From the NCBI GenBank assembly GCA_047495785.1, contig JBLDXI010000007.1:4526001-4590000 (forward strand): DNA of 64,000 nucleotides. The letters are read 5' to 3'. A program made the position numbers and the translations under genes. Of this stretch, positions 45,706-57,900 are shown one piece after another; the first letter of the stretch is position 1; every line of letters begins with the position of its first letter. Under the pieces are notes generated by a model. The model was not told the origin of the DNA and did not search any database. It saw only the letters and a list, made by a program, of their open reading frames with translations. The stretch comes from Lepidodermella squamata. Lineage: Eukaryota; Gastrotricha.

Positions 45706-48700
45706 TCAAAGCATTATGACAACAACAGCGTAAATGTTGAAACTCGTGATAGCTACCACTGAAAACATCAACACTGTCAAATCGAGGGCGCGGATTAACG
45801 ACAGTTTCCTGCTGCTGCTTGACTTTGAATGTCCCTTAGCCCAAAGCGGTCTCGAGCGAGCCAACATGTGCACAACCATGTGGTACATGGTTATGAAACC
45901 CGATAGGCCAGTCATCATGAGGATGTACTCGACGTACAAAATCCGCTGCGACGTCTCCGGAACACCGCGAATCACATCAGACTGCGCAACAATCATAGCC
46001 AACATGATGGTGCCTGAGAACAACGGCCGGTCGGAAATGTGAGGGGGAATGATGAAAGATGACAGAACAATGCCGATGAGAATGTAGCACGGCACCATTT
46101 GATTGATCAAGAAGTGGGTTGCATCTCGGCTGTAGGTGAGCGAGAACTTGGCATAGCTCAATACACCGCCGTGGCGTTTATTCGAGGGCGACTGTGCAAA
46201 AATCGCGTCGTAGCTCTTCATCATCCACAAATCGTTCGATATAGCCTTGAGGCCACCAAGATAAACCCCGGCAATCGAAACGTACACAGATGGTTCGTCG
46301 ATAGCATAGGTAAAATCACACGTTTGTGTATCAAATGGATACTTCCTCAGGTTCAACGTGCATTTCGAGATGAAAGTTCCGAATTTAGCCATGTAGTGGA
46401 AAAGAGTTCTATTCGGCCGAGTAGGGTAGTAGACAATTTCGAATTCCTCCGTGAAATTCGAGCCGAGCATAAAAATGTCTGAAGTCCCATTGATGAATCG
46501 CAGCTTTGGTGTCCAAATGTCGCCGCGTTTTGCCGCGTAGATGCGTTCTTTATCCTCGGCCCAAGGGGCTGTGTACGAACTGTCGCAACTGGTCACGCTC
46601 CACTGAAGCGAAACTGTACCCATGACTGAGATTTGCTTCATCATTGGGTCGATGAAGTTGAGCCGTTCAATCGAAAAACCGACGTAGACTCCAGTGTTGT
46701 AGTCGGGTGCCTTTACATTCGGTTTGAGATACGGACATGGCAGGAGATCGCTGGCTTTCACGATAGGAATCACATTGCCGTCAATCATTTCTGGAATCGG
46801 AAAACCAGTTTCGACGTCTCGGTCGAAATAATCCTGGCCTTTTGATGGACTTGCCGTTCTAACTTTGTTCGGTATTGGGGCAAGATTTACAGTATTCTTA
46901 GTTACAACTTGGCTGGTTGAATCGAAGCCACTTGTGCTTGGAGCAGATGTTCCAGAAATCGTACTAATATTTGCAGACTGAGCGCTGTATATCCCAAGTG
47001 GAGTGGTAGATGAAGCAATCGAATTTCCTCCATTTGGTATGGAGGTCGCACTTGCTGGAGTGTTTGCAACAAATTGAGTCGTGGATGGACTTGTCGAAGT
47101 TGAAACTGAGTAGTTTCCTTTGTTAAGCCTGCAGACGCTTTCAGTTGAACGAAATGTAGAAAAAACCCTAAATCTACCTGAAGAAATATTGCTTAGAAAC
47201 AGTCGAATCTCCATACGCCGCTGATTAATAGAATCTCGATATCAGGAAACAGATTGATATTACAAGTTACAACTTACAGAGCATTGATACCAAGGATATG
47301 TGAAAACCGTTATAAGTTAACGCGGAATTGAGTCCAGTCATTTTGTAGTCGAGCAAGCATATGACCGGCGATAGAGGCCCAGTCGGAAGGAGAGGAGCCA
47401 TTACAACGGAGACTGTGTCATTGTTGTATGTTTGAATGATCAGGCGATAAATCGTTGAACCGGAGGAGTTGAAAAGCAACGAGCTGACATAGCCAGAGTT
47501 CCAAGAAAACAGGTACGGGCCGGGTAACGCTACGTGAGGTGATGTTTGCGTGTAGTTCCACATATTGCCGAATAAACGTCCGCCTGGTTTGACTTCTTGC
47601 ACGAAATAGGCGCCGTAAATTGAAGCAAATCCATCGAATAACGCACTGCTGTTATCTACTCGGCCTTGCATGCCAACATGTTTGTATAAGTAAGCATTGA
47701 AAAACTGGCACTGGAAATACCGTAATACGGCGACGTATACGAGAGAACAACCCCGAACCAGCCGCCACTACCATTAGTCAGATATTGGTGAGTAACATCG
47801 AGCTCAAGTCTCCAGCCTCCCATGGGAATAGAGGGCCACTTCAAAGATTTAAATTTTATTATAAGCCGCGAAAATTTCGAGAGTCATTCATACCTGGTAC
47901 AAATAAGCACTGCCGAAAGCATTCAAAGCAACAGTTTCGTTGATGCGTGTGAGCGAAATTGCGCCAGTTACCTTCTTAGCATTGCTAGCTTTCGCCATTG
48001 TTCCATTTTGGCTGATGTTCGCATTGACTGCGTCGAAAGACAACTGGGGAAGGTACGTCGGAGTTGAATCCCAGCCATATGGCAGACCCCACGTTGTCAT
48101 GTCAGGCAGAGGTTCCATTTTCGGGATAGCTGCTTGAAAATAGAAAACAGTGATTGTTTTTGTGGCATTATTTGTTTATTCCGATTTTAAATAATTTCAA
48201 AAAAACGCGTCCCTAGAAATACCCAGATCCCCTCGGTTCTTAAATATGTTCCCCGACTCTTTTTTTTAATTTCTATCATTTTTCAGAATCGAAAATTCTA
48301 CTGTGCTATTTGCAATTTAAATCACTTGTTGTTGAGATGATCGGAGTTGTGCTTGTTGTGCTAGTTGTGCTGGTTGCTGTAGTGCTGGTTGAAGTAGATG
48401 AACTCGGCAAATTCAATGTCGTGGTCGATGACAAGATTGTCGAGGTGCTGAGCTGCGTTGTAGAAGTGCTCGATGGCGCAGCCGTCGTGGTTGTCGAAGT
48501 TGGGACTGTTGTTGTTATTGCGCTAGTAGATGTAGTAGACGTTGATGTTGTTGATGTCGACGAGCTGGTCGATGACGTTGATGTAGTCGTTGTTGTTGTT
48601 GAAGTCGTGGATGTTGAGGTGGTTGTTGCCGGGCTACCATTCAACCTATTCATTAATCAAGACTTCAATTAAACAAAGGTCACTGAACAGTTTTGGCAAC

Positions 48701-49832
48701 ACTTACAGCCAGAAGTAGATTTTGCTGACAAAAATCTCGCCGTAAATTCCTTGTCAGGAAAAGTGATAGAAAATTCGAATAAATGTATGAATGTGACTAG
48801 AAGGAACCTTGCATAGCTGTGAGACGCATCCTGACTAAGTACGACGAAAGAATGGCACTGAGACCTGGCATTGAGATGCTGCTGAAGCATGTCACAGGCG
48901 GCTTGTTCGCATCCAGCGGAAGCGGCACCAGAACAGTCTACAATTGGCGCTGAATATGTTTACGTACTAATGAATCGAAAACCTACCGTGACTTGATCAC
49001 CAACGCTCTGAACAATCAGGCGATAGAAGGAACTTCCTGAAGAGTCGAACAAAGTGGCACTGTCACAACTGTTGGTTGAAACCGCTACGATTGGAAGGCC
49101 GGGCAGCACGTTGTACGTGGGTGAACTGACGTTGCGATAGACGGCGTACAGTCGCCCGCCTGGTTTCAATTCCTGCCACAACGCCATGCCTTCAAGGTTG
49201 CTGTAAGTGTCCTTGAAAGCACTCGCTCCGGACAGGCCGTACAGAGGAGTGGTGTCTGATAAAATCAGCCCGAACCACGCGGCGTTGCCGAGAGTCACGT
49301 ATCGAACGAAAACTTCCATTTCGGCCCGCCAATTTACAACAGTATAGAAATACTGCAAAATGCAAAGTTATTATTAGTAAGCTGTGTATTTTATTCTTCA
49401 AATTATTTCATAAAGCACCGGCCACGGGTGGGCTTTGGGCGCCCACATCGGAGTGTTAGTTATTATTAGTAGTTGGAAAATAGTCGGATAGTTCCAACAA
49501 AACAAATTGCTTAATTTGGAAGCTTCAAAAACGCGAATTTCCCTGAACTTTACCGAGCTTGAATACAGAGTTCCCATGTAATTCGGTCCATTGTACGTTG
49601 TCAGCCAGTAGCCTGTTCCGTTCATCGCGGTATCCAAGCCAATGGTGATGCTGCCGTTCTGATTAATTGTTGCCGATGTCTTGTCGAAGGATACGTACGG
49701 TACGTAAGTCGGCTGTGCCTCCCAAAGATATGGCAGCGGGAAAGAGGCTGTATCCGGGGTCGGATCAACTCCACCTTGTACCAGGGCCAAAACAGCTGCC
49801 AGCAACGCAGCAATGCCAAGCTCAGTGTTCAT
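45706..49832 (-). CDS. Cys-loop ion channel with two lectin-like heads
   Basis: Ten exons (49832-49554, 49352-48987, 48937-48808, 48749-48707, 48645-48326, 48132-47894, 47838-47706, 47655-47278, 47220-47178, 47137-45706) close exactly to 1120 residues. Signal peptide, then lectin-like head 1 (FPLPYLWEAQPTYVPYVSFD, WFGLILSDTTPLYGLSGA, FYRLIVQSVGDQVTV), a first Thr/Ser stalk of about 105 residues, head 2 (LPYGWDSTPTYLPQLSFD, GWFGVVLSYTSPYYGIS, YRLIIQTYNNDTVSV), a second Ser/Thr stalk, then ETGFPIPEMIDG and a complete channel with Cys-loop CTLNLRKYPFDTQTC, M2 DRPLFSGTIMLAMIV and four helices. Each head ends with a 43-base exon of the same phase, so the head was duplicated as a unit. If the 48138-48325 intron were instead intergenic there would be two genes, but the second would lack a start and signal peptide. 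Confidence 0.85.
48326..48645 (-). repeat. ACN/TCN-rich stalk-coding simple repeat
   Basis: This exon of the two-headed channel is almost entirely Thr and Ser codons with occasional Pro, the coding form of a degenerate trinucleotide repeat. The encoded stretch is a mucin-like stalk expected to be O-glycosylated. Confidence 0.8.
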
Positions 49833-50197
49833 GTTTGCCTAAATGATGCAAAGGCGTATGTGTTGGTGGCGATAAGGGTTGGCTGATCACAGAATTCCTT
49901 TCCCTTGTTAATAATTTACAGGAGCTTCCCCGAAAGCGATTAGCCGATTTCGATTAGCCTGTGGCGCAGAATTTTGTCGTCTGGAGCAATCTCATCAGTA
50001 ATAAATCATTAGCTCGCTCTGGTCGCTTGCCAAGTCTCTAAAAAGGCCCCGCATTTTCTCGAAAAATTTAGTTCAATCGAACATCGATGCCTAGATGAAA
50101 TACCTCGACGTTGCACATTACTCATTTTCAAAGCAAATTTGCGATATTTTACTTGAAAAAACGCGCAGTCATGGTGTAGAATGAAATAAAAAGTTCA
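49833..50197. other. intergenic between two minus-strand channel genes
   Basis: This gap of about 365 bases should contain the promoter of the two-headed channel and the 3' flank of the next gene. No specific site recognised. Confidence 0.4.
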
Positions 50198-52786
50198 TTA
50201 AACACAGGAAATAGCGTAACACATGATGATCAGCATCGCACTGAGCCCTGAAAGAGCTGCGGCTACATCCATAGCTCGGGCGACAGACAGTGATCGCAAG
50301 GGCTGAATCTCGACACTGCTCCGATTGAACAGGCTGATCGTGACCAGGAAACCCATCGTCACTGTGTACACAGCAATCAGACCGCCAACGCTCGTCAAAG
50401 CGATCGCTACTTTACTCAAGAGTGTGCTTTGCGCGAACTGCGTTGCCAATTCGAGAGCTTTGGATTGGGCGTAGCCTAGACCCAGCATCAAAACAGCACT
50501 GATGATCGACCTGCTTTGCCGGTCGGGCGAAAGCAGCAGCACGCCTAGCATGACGCAGAGTAGCAAAACACTCGGGACAAGGCCCTGGACCATGTATTGA
50601 TGATAGTCCCTCTCGAACGTTAATTCGAACTTGGCGTAACTCGACAAGCCGGCTTTACGCAAGGTCGAAGGAGTCGCACCAGTTGACAGCAAAACGTTGA
50701 CGAGCTTCCATTCCGCTTGCGATTGAGCTGTCTGATCTTTAAAGTATACATCAGCAAACTCAGCGTAATCAATTGATTCTTCAATGACGAATGTGATTTC
50801 ACAGGTTTGAGAATCGAAAGGGAAACTCGAAACATCCAGCTTGCAAGCTGCGCTCAGACGACCTGACCTTTCCCAATGAAAAAACAACGTGCGAAAAGGC
50901 ACGGTGGGATAAAATCCAGCTTGAAAAGTTTCCCTTGAGTAATCTTCACTGGAGCTGTTAGCCAGTGAGATCGTCGGTTTCCACAAGCCTGAATTCGCAT
51001 CCAGTTGCAATCGCTCTTGCGAGTCGGCATAAGGCGCTGTGACATCTCTCGAGCAGTTTCTAACGGCCCACTGGAGGTATACAGAGGCGGAGAGTTGAAA
51101 TTCTTGCGATTTCGCATCCATAGCGAGCAACTGATTTAGTGTGAAGATCAAATAGACCTGCTGGTTCCAGGTGGGCGCTCGTCTGCTTGAGGCTAGATAT
51201 TGGCAATTCTCTAGATCTTGTTGGCTGACCCGCGGTTGCATATTCCCATTGATTAGTAGTGGAATCGGGAATTTCGTCTCCGGGTCCTGTCCCTCGAAGT
51301 AAGTACTCACCTCGGTAGTTGTAGTACTTTCGGGAGTTGTCGTGGTTGTTGAAGTGGTGGTCGAACTGGTGGAAGTCGACGGGGTCGTCGTTGAAGAGGA
51401 AGTTGATGGCGTTGTTGTTGTTGTTGTCGTCGTACGTGTTGTCGTTGGACTCGTAGTTGTAGAAGTGGTACTTGAGCTCGTCGTCGGCGTTGTGGTGGTC
51501 GTGGAAGAGCTGGTACTTGGAGTAGTCGTGGTCGAAGTTGTTTTAGTCGTCGTAGTTGAGGATGTCGTTGTTGGAGTCGTCGTTGAAGTCGAAGTTGAAG
51601 TTCTAGTAGTAGTTGTCGTAGTTGAGGAGCTCGTCGACGTCGAAGGCCGCGTTGTAGTTGATGTTGAGGTCGATGGGGTGGTAGTCGTTGAAGTTCTGGT
51701 CGTAGTAGTGGTGGAGGATGAAGTTGAAGGGCTCGTCGCCAGGGTCCAGAAGTAGAAATTTTTGATACGAGCGACGCCCGTGTTCATGCCGCAGAAAAGA
51801 TTCAGTCGCAGTTTTGTCGAGCCACTCGACGTGATCGAGCCGAGCCCGGAGACAGCCACGTCTTGGAAACACGTGAAAGCTGGCGATACGCCATTAGCCG
51901 GCAGTGGAACCATCACAATCTATTGAATAGTTGAGGCCAAAGAGAGGTTTAAGTGCCGTTCAACTTACAGTTAGCTTATCATTAGCCACTTGCATGATTA
52001 GCCGGTAGCTCGTGGAACCTGTCGAATTGAAGAGACCTGCCGATGAACCGCCGCACGCTGCCGCAGAGGTGTAGTCGATCGTGCAAGGAATCGTGCAGTA
52101 CGACGTTATTTCAGTTGGTTCGTACTGCACGAGAACGCGGCCGTTCGGTTTCACCTCTTGCCAAACATTGAGACCGCGAATGTTCGACACTCCGTCGTAT
52201 TCGCACGTGGTCGCCGCTGTTTCAGGCACTTTCTAAAAGAAATGTTCATTGAATCGAAATTAAAGCTCACAGTAGGAAATCGAAGCCATTGATAACATGA
52301 CTGAAAACCAGCCTGGGTTCGAGGCAGCTGCGTTGTACGTCGCAGTTATGTCCATCTCAGCACGCCAGTTTTGCCCAGTCCCACTTGAAATATACTATAC
52401 AAGCATCACTAGGTTTATTGTTTTTTAGCTGACTTCTTAAATTACCTGGCCCGAAGAAATGCGACCGAAGTCTTGGGAAGCCAGATTAGCCAATAAATAG
52501 CCGGCTGAACTCGAGGTGACAGTTCCATAATTCGAGAATGTCATCGACTGAGCGAGTGAGCTATTCGATAGGTCGTATGAAAAACTGGAGACATAAACCG
52601 GCGTGCCTCCGAACGTGTACGGCAGAGGCAGCGAACTGAGGTCTGGGCTCGGATTAACCTGCGCATGGACCCACTCTGGAAAAAGAATTTCAAAATAGTT
52701 GCCAGGAAATGAAGCGATCTCCTACTTTGAGCGAATGTTATTAAAGCAGCCAGAAGAAGGAAACCCTGAAAATTGTCTCGATCCAT
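50198..52786 (-). CDS. lectin-like head, very long Thr stalk, Cys-loop ion channel
   Basis: Five exons (52786-52726, 52675-52446, 52394-52271, 52228-51969, 51919-50198) close to 798 residues. Signal peptide (FLLLAALITFAQ), head with LSSLPLPYTFGGTPVYVSSF, GWFSVMLSMASISY, VWQEVKPNGRVLVQY and SYRLIMQVANDKLT, ending in a sequence (ARIKNFYFW) equivalent to the 43-base exon of the two-headed gene but here fused to the downstream exon. The stalk of about 130 residues is almost pure Thr/Ser. Then ETKFPIPLLING, the Cys-loop CKLDVSSFPFDSQTC and four helices. M2 (SRSIISAVLMLGLGY) has Ser, not Asp, at -1', unlike the other channels here, so its ion preference may differ. Topology and family are secure; the ligand is not known. 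Confidence 0.92.
51310..51740 (-). repeat. Thr/Ser-coding simple repeat (stalk)
   Basis: The minus strand here is dominated by ACN and TCN codons, encoding the extended stalk of the channel at 50.2-52.8 kb. Its length is probably variable through slippage, like the stalks at 26.4-26.8 and 29.4-29.8 kb. Confidence 0.8.
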
Positions 52787-52996
52787 CTCTTCTCGGGAAG
52801 GAGCCTGTTGCTGCTGCCAGCAGCGCGATCTATTGTCTTGTTTCCGTCTAATTAAATCCTCAATCAATAATTCAAAACCTTTCCTCACTTTGCTTCCTAC
52901 GCTAGGGAGGCAGCATTTAGCAAAAAACATGAACTCGCTTCGCATCTCAGCATTTTATTTTGAAGGGTTCACAAAAACGGAGAATAAAAAATGAAT

Positions 52997-54153
52997 TTAA
53001 AAAGCAACGACAAGTGCATATACGTTGATACCGATAAAAACATCCAGGGCGACGAGGAAAATTGCCAAATCCAAACTGCGAGCCATCGTCATAGCAGGAA
53101 TTTTCGGCAGCTTGATGTGCACCGTCAAACTCTTCGGGTACTCCTGCGTTAGGACGTAGGCGATCATGTCGTAGACCGTAATCGCCCCGGTCAGGCCGGT
53201 GAACATCAAAATGTACTCGACGTAGAGAATTCGCTGGGAAGTTTCAGGCACCGATTGCAAAACGTCAGATTCGGCGACAATCAGCGACAACATGGTAGTG
53301 CCGCAGAAAAGAGCTCGGTCCAACACATTTGGCTCAATGATAAAAGACGCGAAAACCAAGGACAGCAAGATATAGCAGGGTACAGCGAGGTTGATGATGA
53401 AATGAGACGGGTCTCTAGCGAACACCATCGTGAACTTGGCATAGCTAGACGTACCTGTTCTGCGTTTCAGAGACTGCATCAGGCCTATACTCTTGTTGAA
53501 GGCCCTACAGGTCCATAAATCGTTAGAAATCGCATTCAGTCCTCCTAAATACACGCCGCCGAACGCGAGATAGGCAGGGGTTTCGTCGATTACAAACGTG
53601 AAATCACAGCGTTGGGTATCGAATGGGTATTTCCTGAGGTTCAAGCTGCATTTCGAAATGTACGTTCCGAAACGGGTCCAATGAAAGAACATGGTTCGAT
53701 TCGGTACGGTTGGGTAGAAAACCATTTCGATTTCTTCAGTGTAGCTCATGCCTGCCATGTAGAGATCGGTAGTTGCGTTGGCGAATCTCACCCTCGGCAG
53801 CCAGACATCCGTTCGGTCTGTTATGAAAATTCGGTCCTGATTGACAGCTCCAGGCGCCGTTGTCAAACTGTCGCAATTTGTCACTTGCCATTGAATGAAC
53901 AGGGTGCCTAAAACTGAAATTTGCTGGTTCATTGTATCAATCATATTAAGGCGTTCGATGGTGAAGGATAGGTAGATTAGAGTCCCAGGGGCGGGCGACT
54001 TGTTGTCCGGTTCGATGTAGGGACAGTTGGTCAGGCTGGAGTAGTCCAAAGACGGTATCATGTTGCCATCGATGAGCGATGGAATTGGAAATCCAGTTAC
54101 CGGGTCTGAATCTGCGGATACCAGGGCTGCATCTTGCGATTTGGCGGCATTCA
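52997..54153 (-). CDS. headless Cys-loop ion channel subunit; first exon uncertain
   Basis: One long exon of about 385 codons starts behind an acceptor (ttgtag) at 54154. It opens with a 15-residue linker and VTGFPIPSLIDGNMIP, the same pre-channel motif as in the 17, 46 and 51 kb genes, then the ligand domain with the Cys-loop CSLNLRKYPFDTQRC and four helices; M2 is DRALFCGTTMLSLIV with Asp at -1' and Leu at 9'. The closest relative is the channel part of the two-headed gene (LGGLNAISNDLW, SQRILYVEYILM shared). The exon needs a phase-1 upstream exon with a start and signal peptide; the best candidate (ATG at 54237, MMIRIFLVSFLS) has a donor in the wrong phase, so the 5' end is unresolved. Confidence 0.85.
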
Positions 54154-54900
54154 CTACAAAATAATCGTTATTTCAAGGTAAACTTAAAAAATGTGAAACT
54201 TGCTAAGGAATGAAACCAGAAAAATACGGATCATCATTGGTTATCTCGCCCAGAAAGGTCAAGGCTACGTTTCAGTTATCAGATCAAGTTGCCAGCTGTG
54301 TTTCACCGTAGGTTGAATGTTTTGTCGACCGAAAATGTTTTCTGTGTTGAATAATTTATTAGCGGAAAGGGCGAGGCTGAAAGTACTTTTGCGAGTCTGA
54401 AAGCTCTCCTGGAAGCGAATTTTTCAAACGTGGTGATCAATAACTGAGATCTCATCGCTAGACGTTGCAAACATGCGGAGAAGCAAATAAAATGTACCAT
54501 GATCAAAAATATGTTTATTGCTCTCCAATGCGACTCAGGATACGTTTTGTTACGGTGTGCCAGTAATCAAAACGCAATTGAAAAACTTGAAAATCATAAT
54601 TTATCGCAGAGCCACGACATTTGCTGACAAGTTACTGAGCAAATTTATCCCAGCTTCAGCCAAGTAACCCAAAATTTGAAACGAATACTTTTAATTTTAC
54701 TCGTGATATTTACTTCGAAATTAACTCATCACACTGTGGAGATTACTCGTGGACGTGATGAATGAAAATGCACGAGCCGTTAAAATCCATTCATTCACCC
54801 AGCTCATACTATTCACGCTCGCGCACACGAGTACGCATTCATTCATACATTTCCTACACTCGTAAGACGACAATGGATGCCACACGGCGTAATCTCACGC
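54154..54900. other. intergenic, divergent upstream region
   Basis: About 750 bases between divergently oriented genes. It should hold the missing first exon of the channel to the left and the promoter of the pseudoprotease gene to the right. No repeat or RNA gene recognised. Confidence 0.45.
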
Positions 54901-57900
54901 ATGCGTCTTACAATGAGCACAAGCAGTGTTATTCGCCTGTCACTGCTGCTTGTTGCCGGGCTGTCTACGAAACAGTGGGTCGAAGCTCAGCGACCTCCAG
55001 GATGCCGGGTTCCTGTGCGTCCTTTCGCGAAAGTCTTGGCTGAAAACGGAACTGAACTAGCGTCCAGGGCAGAGGTCAAAGTCGGGACGAAAATCACAAT
55101 AGACTGTTTCATCGACTACGTGCTCACTGAAGATACGTCGCCTTACAGCGAGTGCGTCAACGGCAGCGGGGTCTGGAGTCCGATCCTCGGAGTTTGCCAG
55201 CTTGACCTAGGTTAGTTCGTAGCTGATCAGAGCAATTTTTGGAATTCGATTAATTCGTAGAAATACCAGAGGTCGGAACAGATCCGCAAGAATGCGGCAC
55301 TGGATTGCTGCAGCAACGTAAAATTGACAAGCTGTATGCTGCTCATGGCGAACTTCCTTGGATGGTAGCGTATATTTTCCATTTCTTTAAACTGCAGCTG
55401 CATTTCACTCTGTTTCAGGCCCGGCTCAACCTATTTTTCGACTCAAGAAATACCTACTCGATTTGCTCTGGAGTGTTAATATCCAGTTATTGGGTGCTCA
55501 CATCGGCCCATTGTGTTTCTCAGCGCCGAATTTTAACGTAAGACGAATTCGGTAGCATAAATTGATAACTGTCGCCTGCTCCTGTTACTATTTCAGAGTT
55601 AACGTACATCTTGGTCGTGCGAACTTCTCTGATGAGCGGGAGCAGCGTTACGAACAGTTGATAACCGCGACCAGCGTAGTTACTCATCCTCTGTTCAGCG
55701 TGGTGGATAATTACAATTACGACTTAGCTCTAGTGAAACTATCGAAAGAAGCTCAAATTAGCCCGTATGTTCGAACTGCATGTCTGCCGGCCCGGCGTGT
55801 TTGCGATTCATCACACGACGAGTCTGATGCGGAGGCCAAGGATATCGACGGCTGTGAAGAGTTTCAAGCAGCCGTTTGGGGTACTATTGGTATTATTCTC
55901 GAGTTGATCCCAGAAATTAGAGTCTGAACGCCAGTTCTCAGACTTTGGGAATCATAAAAACCATAGAGAATAGAGTTACCAGAGATGAAACTCCTATTGG
56001 AAACTAGAAGTTTTAATTCTTTTGCCGATTTCGTAAAATTTCATTATGGCGGATCTTTTTGAAAGTCGCGCATGCATGTTTACATGTAAAAAATGGTGTT
56101 TTTCCACGCGCTATACCCACTATCCCTCATCATGGAATTTTTATTTTTTTATTTTAATCGATGGGGATTGGTTTCAACTTCAACCAGTTCAAAGGAATCG
56201 GCTGGGAAATGAATGGTTTTGACGCCATAGCGGTTTTCCCGAAGGTCACTTTTTGGGGGTTCAAAAATAGGGGTTTTCGGCTTGACCCCACGGCCACATC
56301 CTTGATCGGACTATCGTTTTCTTTGGTGGAAATGATAGAGCTGAGTCCATATTATCACCATGTGAAATGAGTTGTTCACCAAAGCCACCGTTCAAAAATT
56401 ATTCATGGGTTTCAGAAGCATTTTTTTGGTTTACATGCTTTATACCTAAACCACCCAGCCGTCATTCCAGACGTCATTCCGCATGAGAAAACGCGTTCGC
56501 GCTTCGTATGAAAAAAAATTGAGAAATTTCGTAGGCTGCTTTTAAATAATTTGAAAAAAAACTTAGCATCGATTTCAGCCTTTGCACTTTGCAATATTCA
56601 ATAACAGAATTCCGAAAAAATGCTTCTGAAACCCATGAATAATTTTTGAACGGTGGCTTTGGTAAACAACTCATTTCACATGGTGATAATATGGACTCAG
56701 CTCTATCATTTCCACCAAAGAAAACGATAGTCCGATCAAGGATGTGGCCGTGGGGTCAAGCCGAAAACCCCTATTTTTGAACCCCCGAAAAGTGACCTTC
56801 GGGAAAACCGCTATGGCGTCAAAACCATTCATTTCCCAGCCGATTCCTTTGAACTGGTTGAAGTTGAAACCAATCCCCATCGATTAAAATAAAAAAATAA
56901 AAATTCCATGATGAGGGATAGTGGGTATAGCGCGTGGAAAAACACCATTTTTTACATGTAAACATGCATGCGCGACTTTCAAAAAGATCCGCCATAATGA
57001 AATTTTACGAAATCGGCAAAAGAATTAAAACTTCTAGTTTCCAATAGGAGTTTCATCTCTGGTAACTCTATTCTCTATGATAAAAACGAAGAACAGCTAA
57101 ATGTTGAAATTTCAATGTATCTTAAATGTTGTTAATCTTGCAGGTGTCCGGAACGAACTGATCAAAGTCATCAAAAAAGCAGACCTTTCAGTAAAACATC
57201 GCTCAAGCTGCCAATACTTGACGAGGAAAGAAATCGAGTTAACTGATGCTCAAATCTGCGCTGCTGGCACTGAAGTCGACGAAGATCTGTGCTCGAGTTT
57301 CGGCGGTGGCCCCCTCATGTGCACGTCGAGCCCTAAGCCTTACGTAATTGGAATTTCATCCTACGGACCTGGTTGTGGATTCGTCCAAGAGCCGGGAGTA
57401 TACGCCCGAGTTTGCTCAGCCTTGAAATGGATTGAACAGACAATGAATTTGACAACAAAGCTGCCTGTGAAGGGCAATGACAAACTTCCGTCCGATCGGC
57501 TGTACACTAATTTGATGGACGCTTGTGCGAATGGAAGCTATGCGCAGTTCCAATCGTATACTCAGCTGATTCCGAACTTCGACGCAAACTGGATGGACAA
57601 ACGGACCTTCAAAGGATGTTTGAACATAACTGTAGCAAACGCGACTTGTCTAATCCGCGCGATTCACATGAGCTGCGATAACTCGTCGAGTCGGCTGGAC
57701 ATAGCTAGGCTTCTCATCGAATTTCATCAAGCGAACGTTGATTGGCAGGAATCAGCAGGGGGCCGAACTGCGTTGTACCTAGCAGCCGCGAATGGCCGAT
57801 TGCAGCTGGCTTCACTTCTTTTAAACAACGGAGCGTCGGTTGATTTGAAGTCTAAAAGCGGTTGGACTCCTTTGATGGCCGCATCATCAATTGGCCAACC

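Noticed and set aside
48138-48325. Intergenic gap dividing the two-headed channel into two genes
   Set aside because: The second half would lack a start codon and signal peptide, and the intron phases on both sides match (phase 1).
51342-51755. Val/Glu-rich plus-strand ORF
   Set aside because: It is the antisense reading of the Thr/Ser stalk repeat; the same holds for the Val-rich frames at 26364-26639, 29272-29751 and 48310-48672.
56161-56880. Two short ORFs beginning MGIGFNFNQ, one per strand
   Set aside because: They are the same sequence in the two arms of the fold-back transposon and have no coding features.
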